Assembly: GCA_030591505.1 (NCBI GenBank)
Contig: JAUVAY010000013.1
Coordinates: 1 to 33,085 of the forward strand
Direction: 5' to 3'
DNA length: 33,085 bases
From: Flavobacteriales bacterium
GTDB lineage: Bacteria; Bacteroidota; Bacteroidia; Flavobacteriales_D; JAHECK01
Shown here piece by piece: positions 18,195 to 25,438 of the stretch (its first letter is position 1; each line of letters opens with the position of its first letter). A model generated the notes under the pieces. That model was given only the letters and a program-made list of their open reading frames with translations. It was not told where the DNA came from and did not search any database. Position numbers and translations under genes: made by a program.

Positions 18195-19117
18195 AATGAA
18201 TTTTTAACATTCTCGTATACGCTTTCTATACCTTCTTTTAGTTCAATTTCATGTTTCCAACCTAAATTATGAAGGCGAGATACATCCATTAATTTACGTG
18301 GAGTTCCATCAGGTTTTGAAGCGTCAAAATCAAGAGTCCCTTCAAAACCTATGATGTTTTTGATCATTAGTGCCAGCTCTTTAATCGATAGATCTTCACC
18401 GGTGCCAATATTTAAAAATATCTTTTCATCATAATTATTCATTAAGTACATGCATGCTTTCGCAAGGTCGTCGACATGTAAAAACTCTCTTTTCGGTGAA
18501 CCACTTCCCCAAATACTCACGGAAGCAAGACCTTTTTCTTTTGCTTCATGAAACTTACGTAAAAGCGCAGGAAGAACGTGTGAATTTTTAAGATCATAGT
18601 TGTCGTTTGGCCCATAAAGATTCGTTGGCATTACTGAAATAAAATTACATCCGTATTGATCTCGGTAAGCTTCACACATTTTTATCCCCGCTATTTTAGC
18701 AATAGCATAGGGCTCATTGGTTTCCTCGAGTAAACCGGTTAAAAGGTAATCCTCTTTTAAGGGCTGCGCTGCTAATTTCGGATAAATACAGCTTGAACCC
18801 AGGAACATCAACTTTTTAACCTTATTCAAATAGGCACTATGAATAATATTATTTTGAATCAGAATATTTATGTGAATGAAGTCTGCGCGGTAAGTGTTGT
18901 TTGCGACTATACCACCCACTTTAGCGGCAGCAAGAAAGACGTAATCAGGTTTTTCTTCTTCAAAAAAACGTTCAACATCAGCTTGTCGTGTAAGGTCTAG
19001 TTCGGAAGAAGTGCGTGTAATGAGATTAGTATATCCTTCTTTTTCCAGCTGTCTAAGAATGGCAGAACCTACCATTCCACGGTGACCAGCAATGTAAATT
19101 TTATCTGACGTATTCAT
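18191..19117 (-). CDS. fcl: GDP-L-fucose synthase
   Basis: 308 residues, an extended SDR (epimerase/reductase) enzyme. The NADP-binding loop is [10 protein letters not shown] at 11-20, followed by GSSCIYP (Ser108-Ser109-Cys110) and the catalytic YAIAK (Tyr137, Lys141). It converts GDP-4-keto-6-deoxymannose to GDP-L-fucose in two steps (epimerisation, then NADPH reduction), using the product of the gene directly upstream. Its ATG follows the gmd stop with no spacer, and its own stop overlaps the barrel gene start, so the genes are tightly coupled. The product is a donor for fucose in surface glycans. Confidence 0.95.
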   Translation of the reverse strand: MNTSDKIYIAGHRGMVGSAILRQLEKEGYTNLITRTSSELDLTRQADVERFFEEEKPDYVFLAAAKVGGIVANNTYRADFIHINILIQNNIIHSAYLNKVKKLMFLGSSCIYPKLAAQPLKEDYLLTGLLEETNEPYAIAKIAGIKMCEAYRDQYGCNFISVMPTNLYGPNDNYDLKNSHVLPALLRKFHEAKEKGLASVSIWGSGSPKREFLHVDDLAKACMYLMNNYDEKIFLNIGTGEDLSIKELALMIKNIIGFEGTLDFDASKPDGTPRKLMDVSRLHNLGWKHEIELKEGIESVYENVKNSL

Positions 19118-20206
19118 TTATTCGTGGTAATCATAGGTTTGATGTCCTCCCTTCTTCAGGTACTGGTCTTTTTGAAATAATTCGATATCCGCTTCAACCA
19201 TTTCCTTAACAAGCATATCAAGATCGTACTTGTGCTTCCACCCCATTTTTTCTTTTGCCATTTTGGGATCTCCAACCAATAGATCTACTTCCGTTGGACG
19301 GAAATAACGTTTATCAACTTCTATAAGAGTATCACCATTTGACTTATTAAACCCTTTTTCATCCACTCCTTTTCCTTTCCATTCGAGTTCGATACCAATA
19401 TTTTTAAAAGCCAGTTCTGCAAAATGACGAACAGAATGGGTCACTCCGGTAGCCAACACATAATCTTCTGCTTTCTCTTGTTGGAGCATCAACCACATTC
19501 CTTCTACAAAATCTTTAGCATGTCCCCAGTCTCTTTGCGAGTCTAGATTTCCTAGCCAAAGTTGTTTTTGCAATCCTAGTTTTATTTTAGCTGCAGCACG
19601 GGTGATCTTTCGGGTAACAAAAGTTTCACCTCTCAGCGGACTTTCATGATTAAATAAGATACCATTGCATGCATACATTCCATAAGACTCCCGGTAATTT
19701 TTAGTGATCCAGAAGGCATAGAGTTTAGCTACAGCATACGGACTTCTTGGGTAAAATGGAGTCGTTTCCGTTTGAGGGATCTCATGAACCTTTCCATATA
19801 ATTCCGAAGTGGAAGCTTGATAATACTTTACCTTTTTTTCCATACCCAAAACGCGTACTGCTTCTAAAAGACGTAGCGCACCCATTGCATCTGAGTTGGC
19901 TGTATATTCAGGCATTTCAAAAGAAACCTGAACATGTGACTGAGCTGCAAGATTATAGATCTCATCAGGTTTTACGTTTTGAATGATTCGAATAAGGTTT
20001 GAAGAATCTGTCATGTCTCCATAATGAAGAAAGAAGCGAACATTTTTTTCATGTTGATCCTGATATAGGTGATCGATCCTATCGGTATTAAACAAGGAAG
20101 ATCTTCTTTTTATCCCGTGTACAACATAGCCTTTTTTCAAAAGAAATTCAGCTAAATAGGCGCCATCCTGCCCCGTTATCCCTGTAATTAATGCGATTTT
20201 GCTCAT
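19118..20206 (-). CDS. gmd: GDP-mannose 4,6-dehydratase
   Basis: 362 residues, an extended SDR enzyme. The NADP loop is [10 protein letters not shown] at 9-18. The catalytic group is STSELYG (with Thr133, Ser134, Glu135) plus YAVAK (Tyr157, Lys161), and the GDP-mannose-binding segment [19 protein letters not shown] is present. It converts GDP-D-mannose to GDP-4-keto-6-deoxy-D-mannose, feeding Fcl. It is the first gene of the five-gene minus-strand glycan operon and has a -7 box upstream at 20226-20233. Length and motifs are normal. Confidence 0.96.
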   Translation of the reverse strand: MSKIALITGITGQDGAYLAEFLLKKGYVVHGIKRRSSLFNTDRIDHLYQDQHEKNVRFFLHYGDMTDSSNLIRIIQNVKPDEIYNLAAQSHVQVSFEMPEYTANSDAMGALRLLEAVRVLGMEKKVKYYQASTSELYGKVHEIPQTETTPFYPRSPYAVAKLYAFWITKNYRESYGMYACNGILFNHESPLRGETFVTRKITRAAAKIKLGLQKQLWLGNLDSQRDWGHAKDFVEGMWLMLQQEKAEDYVLATGVTHSVRHFAELAFKNIGIELEWKGKGVDEKGFNKSNGDTLIEVDKRYFRPTEVDLLVGDPKMAKEKMGWKHKYDLDMLVKEMVEADIELFQKDQYLKKGGHQTYDYHE

Positions 20207-20225
20207 GTAGTTGTTTTAATGAATA

Positions 20226-20233
20226 CAAAACTA
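20226..20233 (-). promoter_or_regulatory. Bacteroidota -7 box upstream of gmd
   Basis: On the minus strand TAGTTTTG matches TAnnTTTG and ends 19 bases before the gmd ATG. No clear -33 box is visible. It is the likely start of the glycan operon transcript. Confidence 0.45.
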
Positions 20234-20334
20234 AAAAAACGAAGATGGATAGCGGTATGTTGAGGTGTTTTTTATACAAGGGTATTATGCATAAGAGTTA
20301 ATAAAATATATAAAAGTTAGCGCATTTACCCTTC

Positions 20335-20351
20335 CAGGGTTTGAAGCCCTG
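20335..20351. repeat. REP-like hairpin (CAGGG/CCCTG)
   Basis: CAGGGTTTGAAGCCCTG has 5-bp GC-rich arms and a near-palindromic centre (TTTGAAG). It is of the 'AGGGTTTGAAGCCCT' type that I recall as dispersed intergenic hairpins in Bacteroidota. Confidence 0.5.
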
Positions 20352-20428
20352 AAATGGTTGATGCGTCAGTGAATTGGGTTATTAGAACCAGAATATTACT
20401 TTAAGTTCCGAAGGAGTTCAATCAGTTT

Positions 20429-20452
20429 AACCATGGACTCCAGGCCGTGGTT
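20429..20452. repeat. REP-like hairpin (AACCATGG/CCGTGGTT)
   Basis: AACCATGG (20429-20436) and CCGTGGTT (20445-20452) pair over 8 bp with one G-T wobble around ACTCCAGG. The arms match the ACCrTGG arms of the cluster at 13988-14035, so the window holds two sites of one hairpin family. Confidence 0.55.
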
Positions 20453-20473
20453 TTAGACAGTATTAAGGTTGTT

Positions 20474-20518
20474 TGTTTGGCGGTGTTATTGCCTTTATTG
20501 CAATAACTGTGACAAACA
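20474..20518. repeat. Long imperfect palindrome
   Basis: A perfect inner stem GTTATTGC (20485-20492) / GCAATAAC (20500-20507) with a 7-nt loop is extended by an outer stem TGTTTG (20474-20479) / CAAACA (20513-20518) across a symmetric 5 x 5 internal loop. There is no T-tract after it. It could be a regulator site, an RNA structure or another mobile palindrome. Confidence 0.5.
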
Positions 20519-20652
20519 TTATCTGCTTTAAAAGAAAGTTAACTCATAACGTATACTCTATGCTGATCCGTCTCTTATTTTTGCTTTCATAGGCTAATAC
20601 AAGACTTTAAGTATAATTACACGGTTGAAGTTAGCATTCGATTTTTGCAAAA

Positions 20653-20704
20653 TCGCGTTCGGAGCTGTCGCGTTCGGAGCTGTCGCGTTCGGAGCTGTCG
20701 CTCC
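20653..20704. repeat. Tandem 15-bp triplicate ending in a hairpin
   Basis: The 15-mer TCGCGTTCGGAGCTG occurs three times without gaps at 20653-20667, 20668-20682 and 20683-20697. The last copy runs into a hairpin GGAGC (20691-20695) TGTC GCTCC (20700-20704). It is much more GC-rich than its surroundings. The copies look like slippage expansion of one arm of a hairpin element. Confidence 0.85.
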
Positions 20705-20877
20705 TCATCCGAGGGACCTAACAAAAAAAACCAATCCTATTATTTATTTTAGATAGTTTTAGCTGTTAGTTGGGAACAGACGGATTACTCGTACCCGCAA
20801 ACCATGCGCTTGAAGCCCTCGTGAACTCGCCGAAAAGGCTCGTTTCGAACCTGCGGTTCTCATCCTGTGAACCTATA

Positions 20878-20919
20878 AAACACAAAAGACCGACTCTGAT
20901 GAGTCGGTCTTTTGTGTTT
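20878..20919 (-). terminator. Strong terminator of the tRNA-Cys gene
   Basis: Two perfect 19-bp arms (20878-20896 and 20901-20919) flank a 4-base TGAT loop. The stem includes AAAAGACCGACTC paired with GAGTCGGTCTTTT, so each strand has a T-rich 3' side. The right arm ends on base 20919, the last base of the tRNA's encoded CCA, so the hairpin directly abuts the tRNA 3' end. Confidence 0.85.
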
Positions 20920-20992
20920 GGAGGTCACGGACGGATTCGAACCGCCGTAAAAGGTGTTGCAGACCTCTGCCTAGCCACTCGGCCACGTGACC
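20919..20992 (-). tRNA. tRNA-Cys (anticodon GCA)
   Basis: The minus strand folds as a cloverleaf. The acceptor GGTCACG pairs with CGTGACC, the D-stem is GCC/GGC with loop GAGTGGCTA, and the anticodon stem GAGGT/ACCTT encloses loop CTGCAAC, which gives anticodon GCA. The variable region is 4 nt and the T-arm is GGCGG-TTCGAAT-CCGTC. The discriminator base is U, as expected for Cys, and CCA is encoded (20919-20921). It lies 45 bases after folB in the same direction and may be processed from that transcript. Confidence 0.93.
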
Positions 20993-21037
20993 TTAATTTC
21001 GCGCTAAAATAGTCATTTCATAAAATCCACAAACATT

Positions 21038-21388
21038 TTAGGCTTCAATTATTATTGCAACATTATCTACATCCCCATTTATTGGAGGTGCTATCTTCGT
21101 TATCTTTACCCGAATCTTCTCACACTGAGTAAATTCGGACTTTAATGCAGTATGTATTCTCCACCCTGCATGCTCAATGAGTTTCGATCGTTTGAGCATC
21201 TGCTCAACAACAATTTTATTTACACTTACATAATCTACGGTGTCATGCAGACTATCATTTTCTGCGGCAAAGGAAAAATCAAGCCAAAGATGTACATCAA
21301 CAATGTACTCACCTCCAATTAAGCCTTCTTCTTCCATGCAACCATGGTTGGCATAAAGCTTAATTTTATTTACCTCGATCTTATGCAT
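21038..21388 (-). CDS. folB: Dihydroneopterin aldolase
   Basis: 116 residues from the ATG at 21388, which overlaps the gltX stop; a TTG at 21394 would add two residues. The FolB tunnelling fold is recognisable from NHGCMEEEG (catalytic Glu21 by alignment), the DTVDYVSV segment with Tyr53, IEHAG with Glu72, and VKITKIAPPI with the catalytic Lys98. It converts 7,8-dihydroneopterin to 6-hydroxymethyl-dihydropterin and glycolaldehyde in folate synthesis. It is the last protein gene of the prs-rplY-pth-gltX-folB run. Confidence 0.91.
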   Translation of the reverse strand: MHKIEVNKIKLYANHGCMEEEGLIGGEYIVDVHLWLDFSFAAENDSLHDTVDYVSVNKIVVEQMLKRSKLIEHAGWRIHTALKSEFTQCEKIRVKITKIAPPINGDVDNVAIIIEA

Positions 21389-22928
21389 TAGCAATTTTGC
21401 TTAAACCACTATTAATTCTTGAAATTACTTCATCCTTTCCTAATAATTCACATATTTCAAACATAGAAGGACCCATTCCCTGACCAGTAACCAATAACCT
21501 AAAATTAGGCAATACAGCTCCAAAACCCAATTCTTTTTCTTCTAAGAATGATTTGAATTTTACTTCTATCGTTTCAGCATTAAAGGTCTCAATATTCAAT
21601 AATATATCTTTTAGGTCCTGCATAATAGCCGGTGTATGCTCCTTCCATTTTTTTCGTAAGGTCTTTTCATCGTATTCGGTGGGTGCCTTAAATAGATACA
21701 TTCCATTCAACATATCCTTCACGAAAGTAACTCGCTCTTTCATCAGACCACATACCTTACTTACGTAGTCGATCGATTTCTCAATACCTTCTTCTTTAAG
21801 GATAGGCATAAACAATGCTGCTAATTCATCATTAGACGTACTACGCAAATACTGTTCTTGAAACCACTTAGTTTTATCTGGATCAAATTTTGCTCCCGCT
21901 TTATTGACTCTTTCTATTGTAAAAGCCTCCACTAGTTCTTTTAAATCGAAAAGCTCCCGGTTATCACCAGGATTCCACCCTAATAAGGCAAGCATATTAA
22001 TAAAGGCATCCTTAAAATAGCCTTGTTCTTTATATCCCGCCGAAACATTTCCACTTTCCGGATCAGTCCAGTTTAGAGGAAAAACAGGAAATCCTAACCT
22101 ATCGCCATCTCTCTTACTTAATTTCCCATTACCATCCGGTTTTAGAATAAGGGGAAGGTGTGCAAATTCTGGTCTGCTCTCTTCCCAACCAAATGCTCTA
22201 TATAATAAAACATGTGTTGGAGCAGAAGGTAACCACTCTTCACCGCGAATAACATGCGTGATCTTCATTAAGTGATCATCCACCACATTCGCAAGGTGGT
22301 ATGTCGGCATTCCATCCGACTTAAATAAAACCTTATCATCGATATTCGAAGAATGTACTACAACCAATCCACGGATTAGATCATGGAATCGAATTTCTTC
22401 ATTTTCTGGAACATTTAAACGAATAACATAAGGTACGCCATTATCAAGGTTAGCTTGAACTTCTTCTGCTGATAAAGTCAATGAATTTTTCATTCCCGTA
22501 CGTGAAACAGCATCATATTGAAGACCAGGAACACCTGCTTGTTTTAGTCGTTCACGCATTTCTACCAATTCATCAGGCGTGTCAAAAGCATAATATGCAT
22601 TGCCTGATTCAATAAGCTGATTAGCGTATTTCGAGTATATTTCTTTACGCTCTGATTGTCGATAAGGACCATATTCTCCACCCCCGCCTTCCTGCGAGGC
22701 AGGAATTCCAAATCCTTCATCCGGCGAAATGCCGCACCATTTTAACGATTCAAGAATATATTCTTCAGCTCCTTCAACATAACGATTTTGATCCGTATCT
22801 TCAATTCGTAGAACGAAATCACCTCCATTTATCTTTGAAAATAAATAACAATAAAGGGCTGTTCTTACTCCTCCCATATGTAATGGTCCGGTTGGACTAG
22901 GAGCAAATCTGGTTCTTACTTTATTCAT
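21381..22928 (-). CDS. gltX: Glutamyl-tRNA synthetase
   Basis: A 515-residue class I aminoacyl-tRNA synthetase. The HIGH-type motif is in APSPTGPLHMGG (9-20), the KMSKS-type motif is KLSKRD at 269-274, and MPTYHLANVVDDHLM and HVIRGEEWL lie between them. It charges tRNA-Glu. If tRNA-Gln is charged indirectly, as with a GatCAB system, it may also act there. Oddly, between DEG (70-72) and YGPYRQSER (86-94) there are about 13 residues, including IPASQEGGGG, where I expect about 6. The extra DNA is a palindrome (22689-22705), so a short mobile hairpin seems to have inserted in frame. Its stop overlaps folB, and pth ends 14 bp upstream of its start. Confidence 0.96.
   Translation of the reverse strand: MNKVRTRFAPSPTGPLHMGGVRTALYCYLFSKINGGDFVLRIEDTDQNRYVEGAEEYILESLKWCGISPDEGFGIPASQEGGGGEYGPYRQSERKEIYSKYANQLIESGNAYYAFDTPDELVEMRERLKQAGVPGLQYDAVSRTGMKNSLTLSAEEVQANLDNGVPYVIRLNVPENEEIRFHDLIRGLVVVHSSNIDDKVLFKSDGMPTYHLANVVDDHLMKITHVIRGEEWLPSAPTHVLLYRAFGWEESRPEFAHLPLILKPDGNGKLSKRDGDRLGFPVFPLNWTDPESGNVSAGYKEQGYFKDAFINMLALLGWNPGDNRELFDLKELVEAFTIERVNKAGAKFDPDKTKWFQEQYLRSTSNDELAALFMPILKEEGIEKSIDYVSKVCGLMKERVTFVKDMLNGMYLFKAPTEYDEKTLRKKWKEHTPAIMQDLKDILLNIETFNAETIEVKFKSFLEEKELGFGAVLPNFRLLVTGQGMGPSMFEICELLGKDEVISRINSGLSKIANA
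22689..22705. repeat. Palindrome inserted inside gltX coding sequence
   Basis: TTCCTGCGAGGCAGGAA has perfect 7-bp arms (22689-22695 and 22699-22705) around GAG and is flanked by a GC-rich CCCCCGCC. It encodes the extra residues IPASQEGG of gltX. It resembles the CCTGCC/GGCAGG palindromes that I recall being dispersed through Bacteroidota genomes, sometimes in frame inside genes. Confidence 0.6.
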
Positions 22929-22942
22929 GAATCTAAATTGTA

Positions 22943-23506
22943 TTATTTATTATTAAAAGCCGACATCGTTAATTCGGGTCCAATACTTACAAAAGACCGA
23001 ATAATTTCAACGCTTTTTTCAATTCGTTCGTCTAGTCTGTTCTCTTCTTCTTCCGACCAATCGCTCAAGACATAATCAACCTGACGACCCCGTTGAAAAT
23101 CATCCCCTACGCCAAAACGTAAGCGAGAGTATTGATTATTACCCAGAATTAATTGAATGTGTTTTAGGCCATTATGACCACCATCACTACCTTTCATTTT
23201 CACTCTTAATGTTCCAAAAGGTAAGGCAAGGTCATCGGTAATGATGAGTACATTTTCTTTTTTGATCTTCTCCATCTGCATCCAATAACTGACAGCCTTT
23301 CCCGAAAGATTCATGTATGTTGTAGGTTTTATGCATACCAAGGTCCTGCCCTTAAAACGGGTAGTTCCTTTAAATGCATAGCGAGCCGAATCAAATGAAA
23401 AATTGGATGCCCCGGCAAGAGCATCCAATATTTTAAAGCCAATATTATGGCGTGTATTTCTGTATTCAGGCCCTATATTTCCTAATCCTACGATTAAATA
23501 TTTCAT
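22943..23506 (-). CDS. pth: Peptidyl-tRNA hydrolase
   Basis: 187 residues, the usual Pth length. Catalytic and binding residues are in place: GLGNIGPEY (Asn10), NTRHNIGF with catalytic His20, TYMNLSG (Asn66), the TDDLALPFG acid near 91, and GSDGGHNGLKHI (Asn112). It recycles peptidyl-tRNA released from stalled ribosomes. It sits between rplY (47-bp gap) and gltX (14-bp gap). The L25-pth adjacency is widely conserved in bacteria and supports both calls. Confidence 0.96.
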   Translation of the reverse strand: MKYLIVGLGNIGPEYRNTRHNIGFKILDALAGASNFSFDSARYAFKGTTRFKGRTLVCIKPTTYMNLSGKAVSYWMQMEKIKKENVLIITDDLALPFGTLRVKMKGSDGGHNGLKHIQLILGNNQYSRLRFGVGDDFQRGRQVDYVLSDWSEEEENRLDERIEKSVEIIRSFVSIGPELTMSAFNNK

Positions 23507-23553
23507 AAGAATACGTTATATGGAACTCAATGTCCTGATAAGAAAAGACTGAT

Positions 23554-24201
23554 TTAAGAATCAGCTCCCTCTTCAGGTTTTCCTTCTCCTTCAGCAGCTC
23601 CTTCTGCTCCTTCAGCTCCTTCTTCACCTTCTTCACCCTCTTCTTCATCATCAAGTGCACCACGAGCAGTTTTAACACCACAAATTACAGAGTTAGCCGA
23701 TTCAAGAATAGTTAAACCAGGAATGCTTACTTCAGAAACGCGGATGTTTTTACCAATTTTTAATTCTGTAATATCAATCTCGATCGCTTCTGGAAAAGCG
23801 GAAGGAAGACCTTTTATCGTTAATGTACGGTAAACAGTTTGTAATCTACCACCGTTTCTAACCCCTAAGGCATTACCTAAAAGACGAATAGGAAGATTAA
23901 TCTTAACTTCTTTTTTCTCATCCAATTCAATAAAGTCGACGTGAATAATTTTGTCGCTTACCGGATGAAACTGACAATCTTTAACAATTGCCATGATCTT
24001 ATTACCATCAAGGTCTAATTCGATCTGAAATACTTCAGGTGTATAAACTATCTTGTTGATATCACCAATTTTCACTGAGAAATGAATTTGTTTTTCACCA
24101 CCATATATTACACATGGAACTGAACCTGCATTTCTAAGCGCTTTGGTATCTTTTTTCCCTACGTTCTCTCTTGGAGAACCGCTCATTGATACTTTTTTCA
24201 T
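23554..24201 (-). CDS. rplY: 50S ribosomal protein L25, long (Ctc) form
   Basis: 215 residues. The N-terminal L25 domain (about 1-95) begins MKKVSMSGSPRENVGKK and binds 5S rRNA. A TL5/Ctc C-terminal beta domain (about 96-185) follows. The last 30 or so residues are a low-complexity acidic tail of Glu, Gly and Ala (EEGEEGAEGAEGAAEG), common in Bacteroidota L25. A -7 box TAATTTTG lies upstream (24233-24240), so it may have its own promoter besides reading from prs. Confidence 0.95.
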   Translation of the reverse strand: MKKVSMSGSPRENVGKKDTKALRNAGSVPCVIYGGEKQIHFSVKIGDINKIVYTPEVFQIELDLDGNKIMAIVKDCQFHPVSDKIIHVDFIELDEKKEVKINLPIRLLGNALGVRNGGRLQTVYRTLTIKGLPSAFPEAIEIDITELKIGKNIRVSEVSIPGLTILESANSVICGVKTARGALDDEEEGEEGEEGAEGAEGAAEGEGKPEEGADS

Positions 24202-24232
24202 TTGTTTGTTTTTAATTTTAAATGGAATTTGC

Positions 24233-24240
24233 CAAAATTA
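24233..24240 (-). promoter_or_regulatory. Bacteroidota -7 box upstream of rplY
   Basis: On the minus strand TAATTTTG matches TAnnTTTG about 30 bases before the rplY start. No clear -33 box is seen. Confidence 0.4.
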
Positions 24241-24275
24241 CTTCATTCTGACTCCTTACATTATTAATTTATTTT

Positions 24276-25208
24276 CTATGCTATAAAATGACTACTTATT
24301 GAGTCATGATTTTTTACTCGTCTGATAACATCTCCAAACAATTCAGCAACTGAAAGGACTTTAATCTTCTTGCATTCTTTTTTTAATGGAATTGTATCAG
24401 TAATTATTAATTCTTTAAGGTGTGAGTTTTCAATTCTATCGAATGCCGGCCCTGAAAGCACACCATGAGTACAAATAGCTCGTACTGATTTGGCCCCTTT
24501 TCCCATCATCATTTCCGCCGCTTTTGTCAGCGTACCCGCAGTATCAATAATATCGTCAATCAATACCACGTCTTTACCTTCAACATCACCAATAACCGTC
24601 ATATTTTCAATCTGGTTAGCCACTTTTCGTTGCTTATAACAAATAGCCATATCAACCTTAAGGAATTTAGAATAAGCATTTGCTCTCTTTGTTCCACCAG
24701 TATCCGGAGCAGCAATTAGAAGGTCTTTTAGATCCAAACTTTCTAAGTAAGGAAGGAAAATAGTTGAAGCGTATAAATGATCAACAGGAACTTCAAAAAA
24801 TCCCTGAATCTGATCTGCATGCAGGTCCATCGTCATTACTCGATCTACACCAGCTGCTGTAAGTAAATTTGCTACTAATTTAGCCCCAATAGCAACACGT
24901 GGTCGGTCTTTACGGTCTTGTCGTGCAAAACCAAAGTAAGGCATAACCGCTATAATACGATGAGCTGAAGCACGCTTCGCCGCATCGATCATCAGTAATA
25001 ACTCAAATAAATTATCACTTGGAGGCATGGTAGACTGAATGATAAAAACATCTTGTCCACGTACAGATTCTTCAAAAGAAACGGTGAATTCACCGTCGCT
25101 GAATCGCGTTAATTTTTTCTCACCAAGCTTAGTTCCATAAGCTTTGGCAATTTCTTCAGCTAATACTTCAGAACCACTTCCTGCAAATATTCGTACTTGA
25201 CTTACCAC
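24276..25208 (-). CDS. prs: Ribose-phosphate pyrophosphokinase (PRPP synthetase)
   Basis: 310 residues from a GTG start; the codon at 25208 is GTG and no ATG gives the right length. Class I Prs motifs are RFSDGEF near 35-41, FARQDRKDRPR at 94-104, MDLHADQIQGFF at 127-138 with catalytic His130, and the PRPP loop VVLIDDIIDTAGT at 214-226. It makes PRPP from ribose 5-phosphate and ATP for nucleotide, His and Trp synthesis, and supplies the substrate for the PurF-like enzyme at 6.8 kb. It is the first gene of the prs-rplY-pth-gltX-folB run, with a good promoter just upstream. Confidence 0.96.
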   Translation of the reverse strand: MVSQVRIFAGSGSEVLAEEIAKAYGTKLGEKKLTRFSDGEFTVSFEESVRGQDVFIIQSTMPPSDNLFELLLMIDAAKRASAHRIIAVMPYFGFARQDRKDRPRVAIGAKLVANLLTAAGVDRVMTMDLHADQIQGFFEVPVDHLYASTIFLPYLESLDLKDLLIAAPDTGGTKRANAYSKFLKVDMAICYKQRKVANQIENMTVIGDVEGKDVVLIDDIIDTAGTLTKAAEMMMGKGAKSVRAICTHGVLSGPAFDRIENSHLKELIITDTIPLKKECKKIKVLSVAELFGDVIRRVKNHDSISSHFIA

Positions 25209-25229
25209 TTTCTTTTGAATTTAGGGCCG

Positions 25230-25260
25230 CAAAGATATTGATAATCAAATAGAAAAACAA
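25230..25260 (-). promoter_or_regulatory. Promoter of the prs run
   Basis: On the minus strand a -33 TTG (25258-25260) is followed after 20 nt by TATCTTTG (25230-25237), a full match to TAnnTTTG. It ends 21 bases before the GTG. This is the best Bacteroidota-type promoter in the window. Confidence 0.65.
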
Positions 25261-25438
25261 CATTTATATAGGGCATTTATTTATTCAATAACACGCAGTA
25301 AATTAATGACTTAATTAAGTTTAAATATATCAAAACACCAAGCATATAAAATCGAGAGTATTTATCCTATATCCCTTGATTCTAAGCTCAAAAATCGGAT
25401 ATTTGTTTTTGTCTCATTTCTTTAATCTATTTTCGACT

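Larger units (their letters stand above)
20207..20918. other. Repeat-rich intergenic region between gmd and tRNA-Cys
   Basis: About 700 bases without a credible protein gene. It holds, in order, the gmd promoter region, a CAGGG/CCCTG hairpin, an ACCATGG hairpin, a long imperfect palindrome, a triplicated 15-mer, and a more GC-rich stretch at about 20764-20880 that ends at the tRNA-side terminator. An 80-codon frame at 20770-21012 crosses the antisense of the tRNA gene and has no recognisable domain, so I treat it as spurious. The concentration of palindromes suggests accumulated mobile REP-like elements. Confidence 0.6.

Noticed and set aside
20653-20704. Possible CRISPR array
   Set aside because: The three 15-bp copies are directly adjacent with no spacers, and no cas gene is present.
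20770-21012. An 80-codon plus-strand open frame
   Set aside because: Its 3' part is the antisense of the tRNA-Cys gene and its terminator. It has no domain or signal and resembles the spurious frames often called beside tRNA genes.
23466-23681. A 71-codon Lys/Glu-rich minus-strand frame across the end of rplY
   Set aside because: It is a shifted reading of the low-complexity acidic tail of L25 and runs into pth. It has no start context or domain.
25376-25438. TTG at 25376 as start of RmuC
   Set aside because: It would place 21 residues before the N-terminal transmembrane helix. The ATG at 25439 gives the usual RmuC layout.
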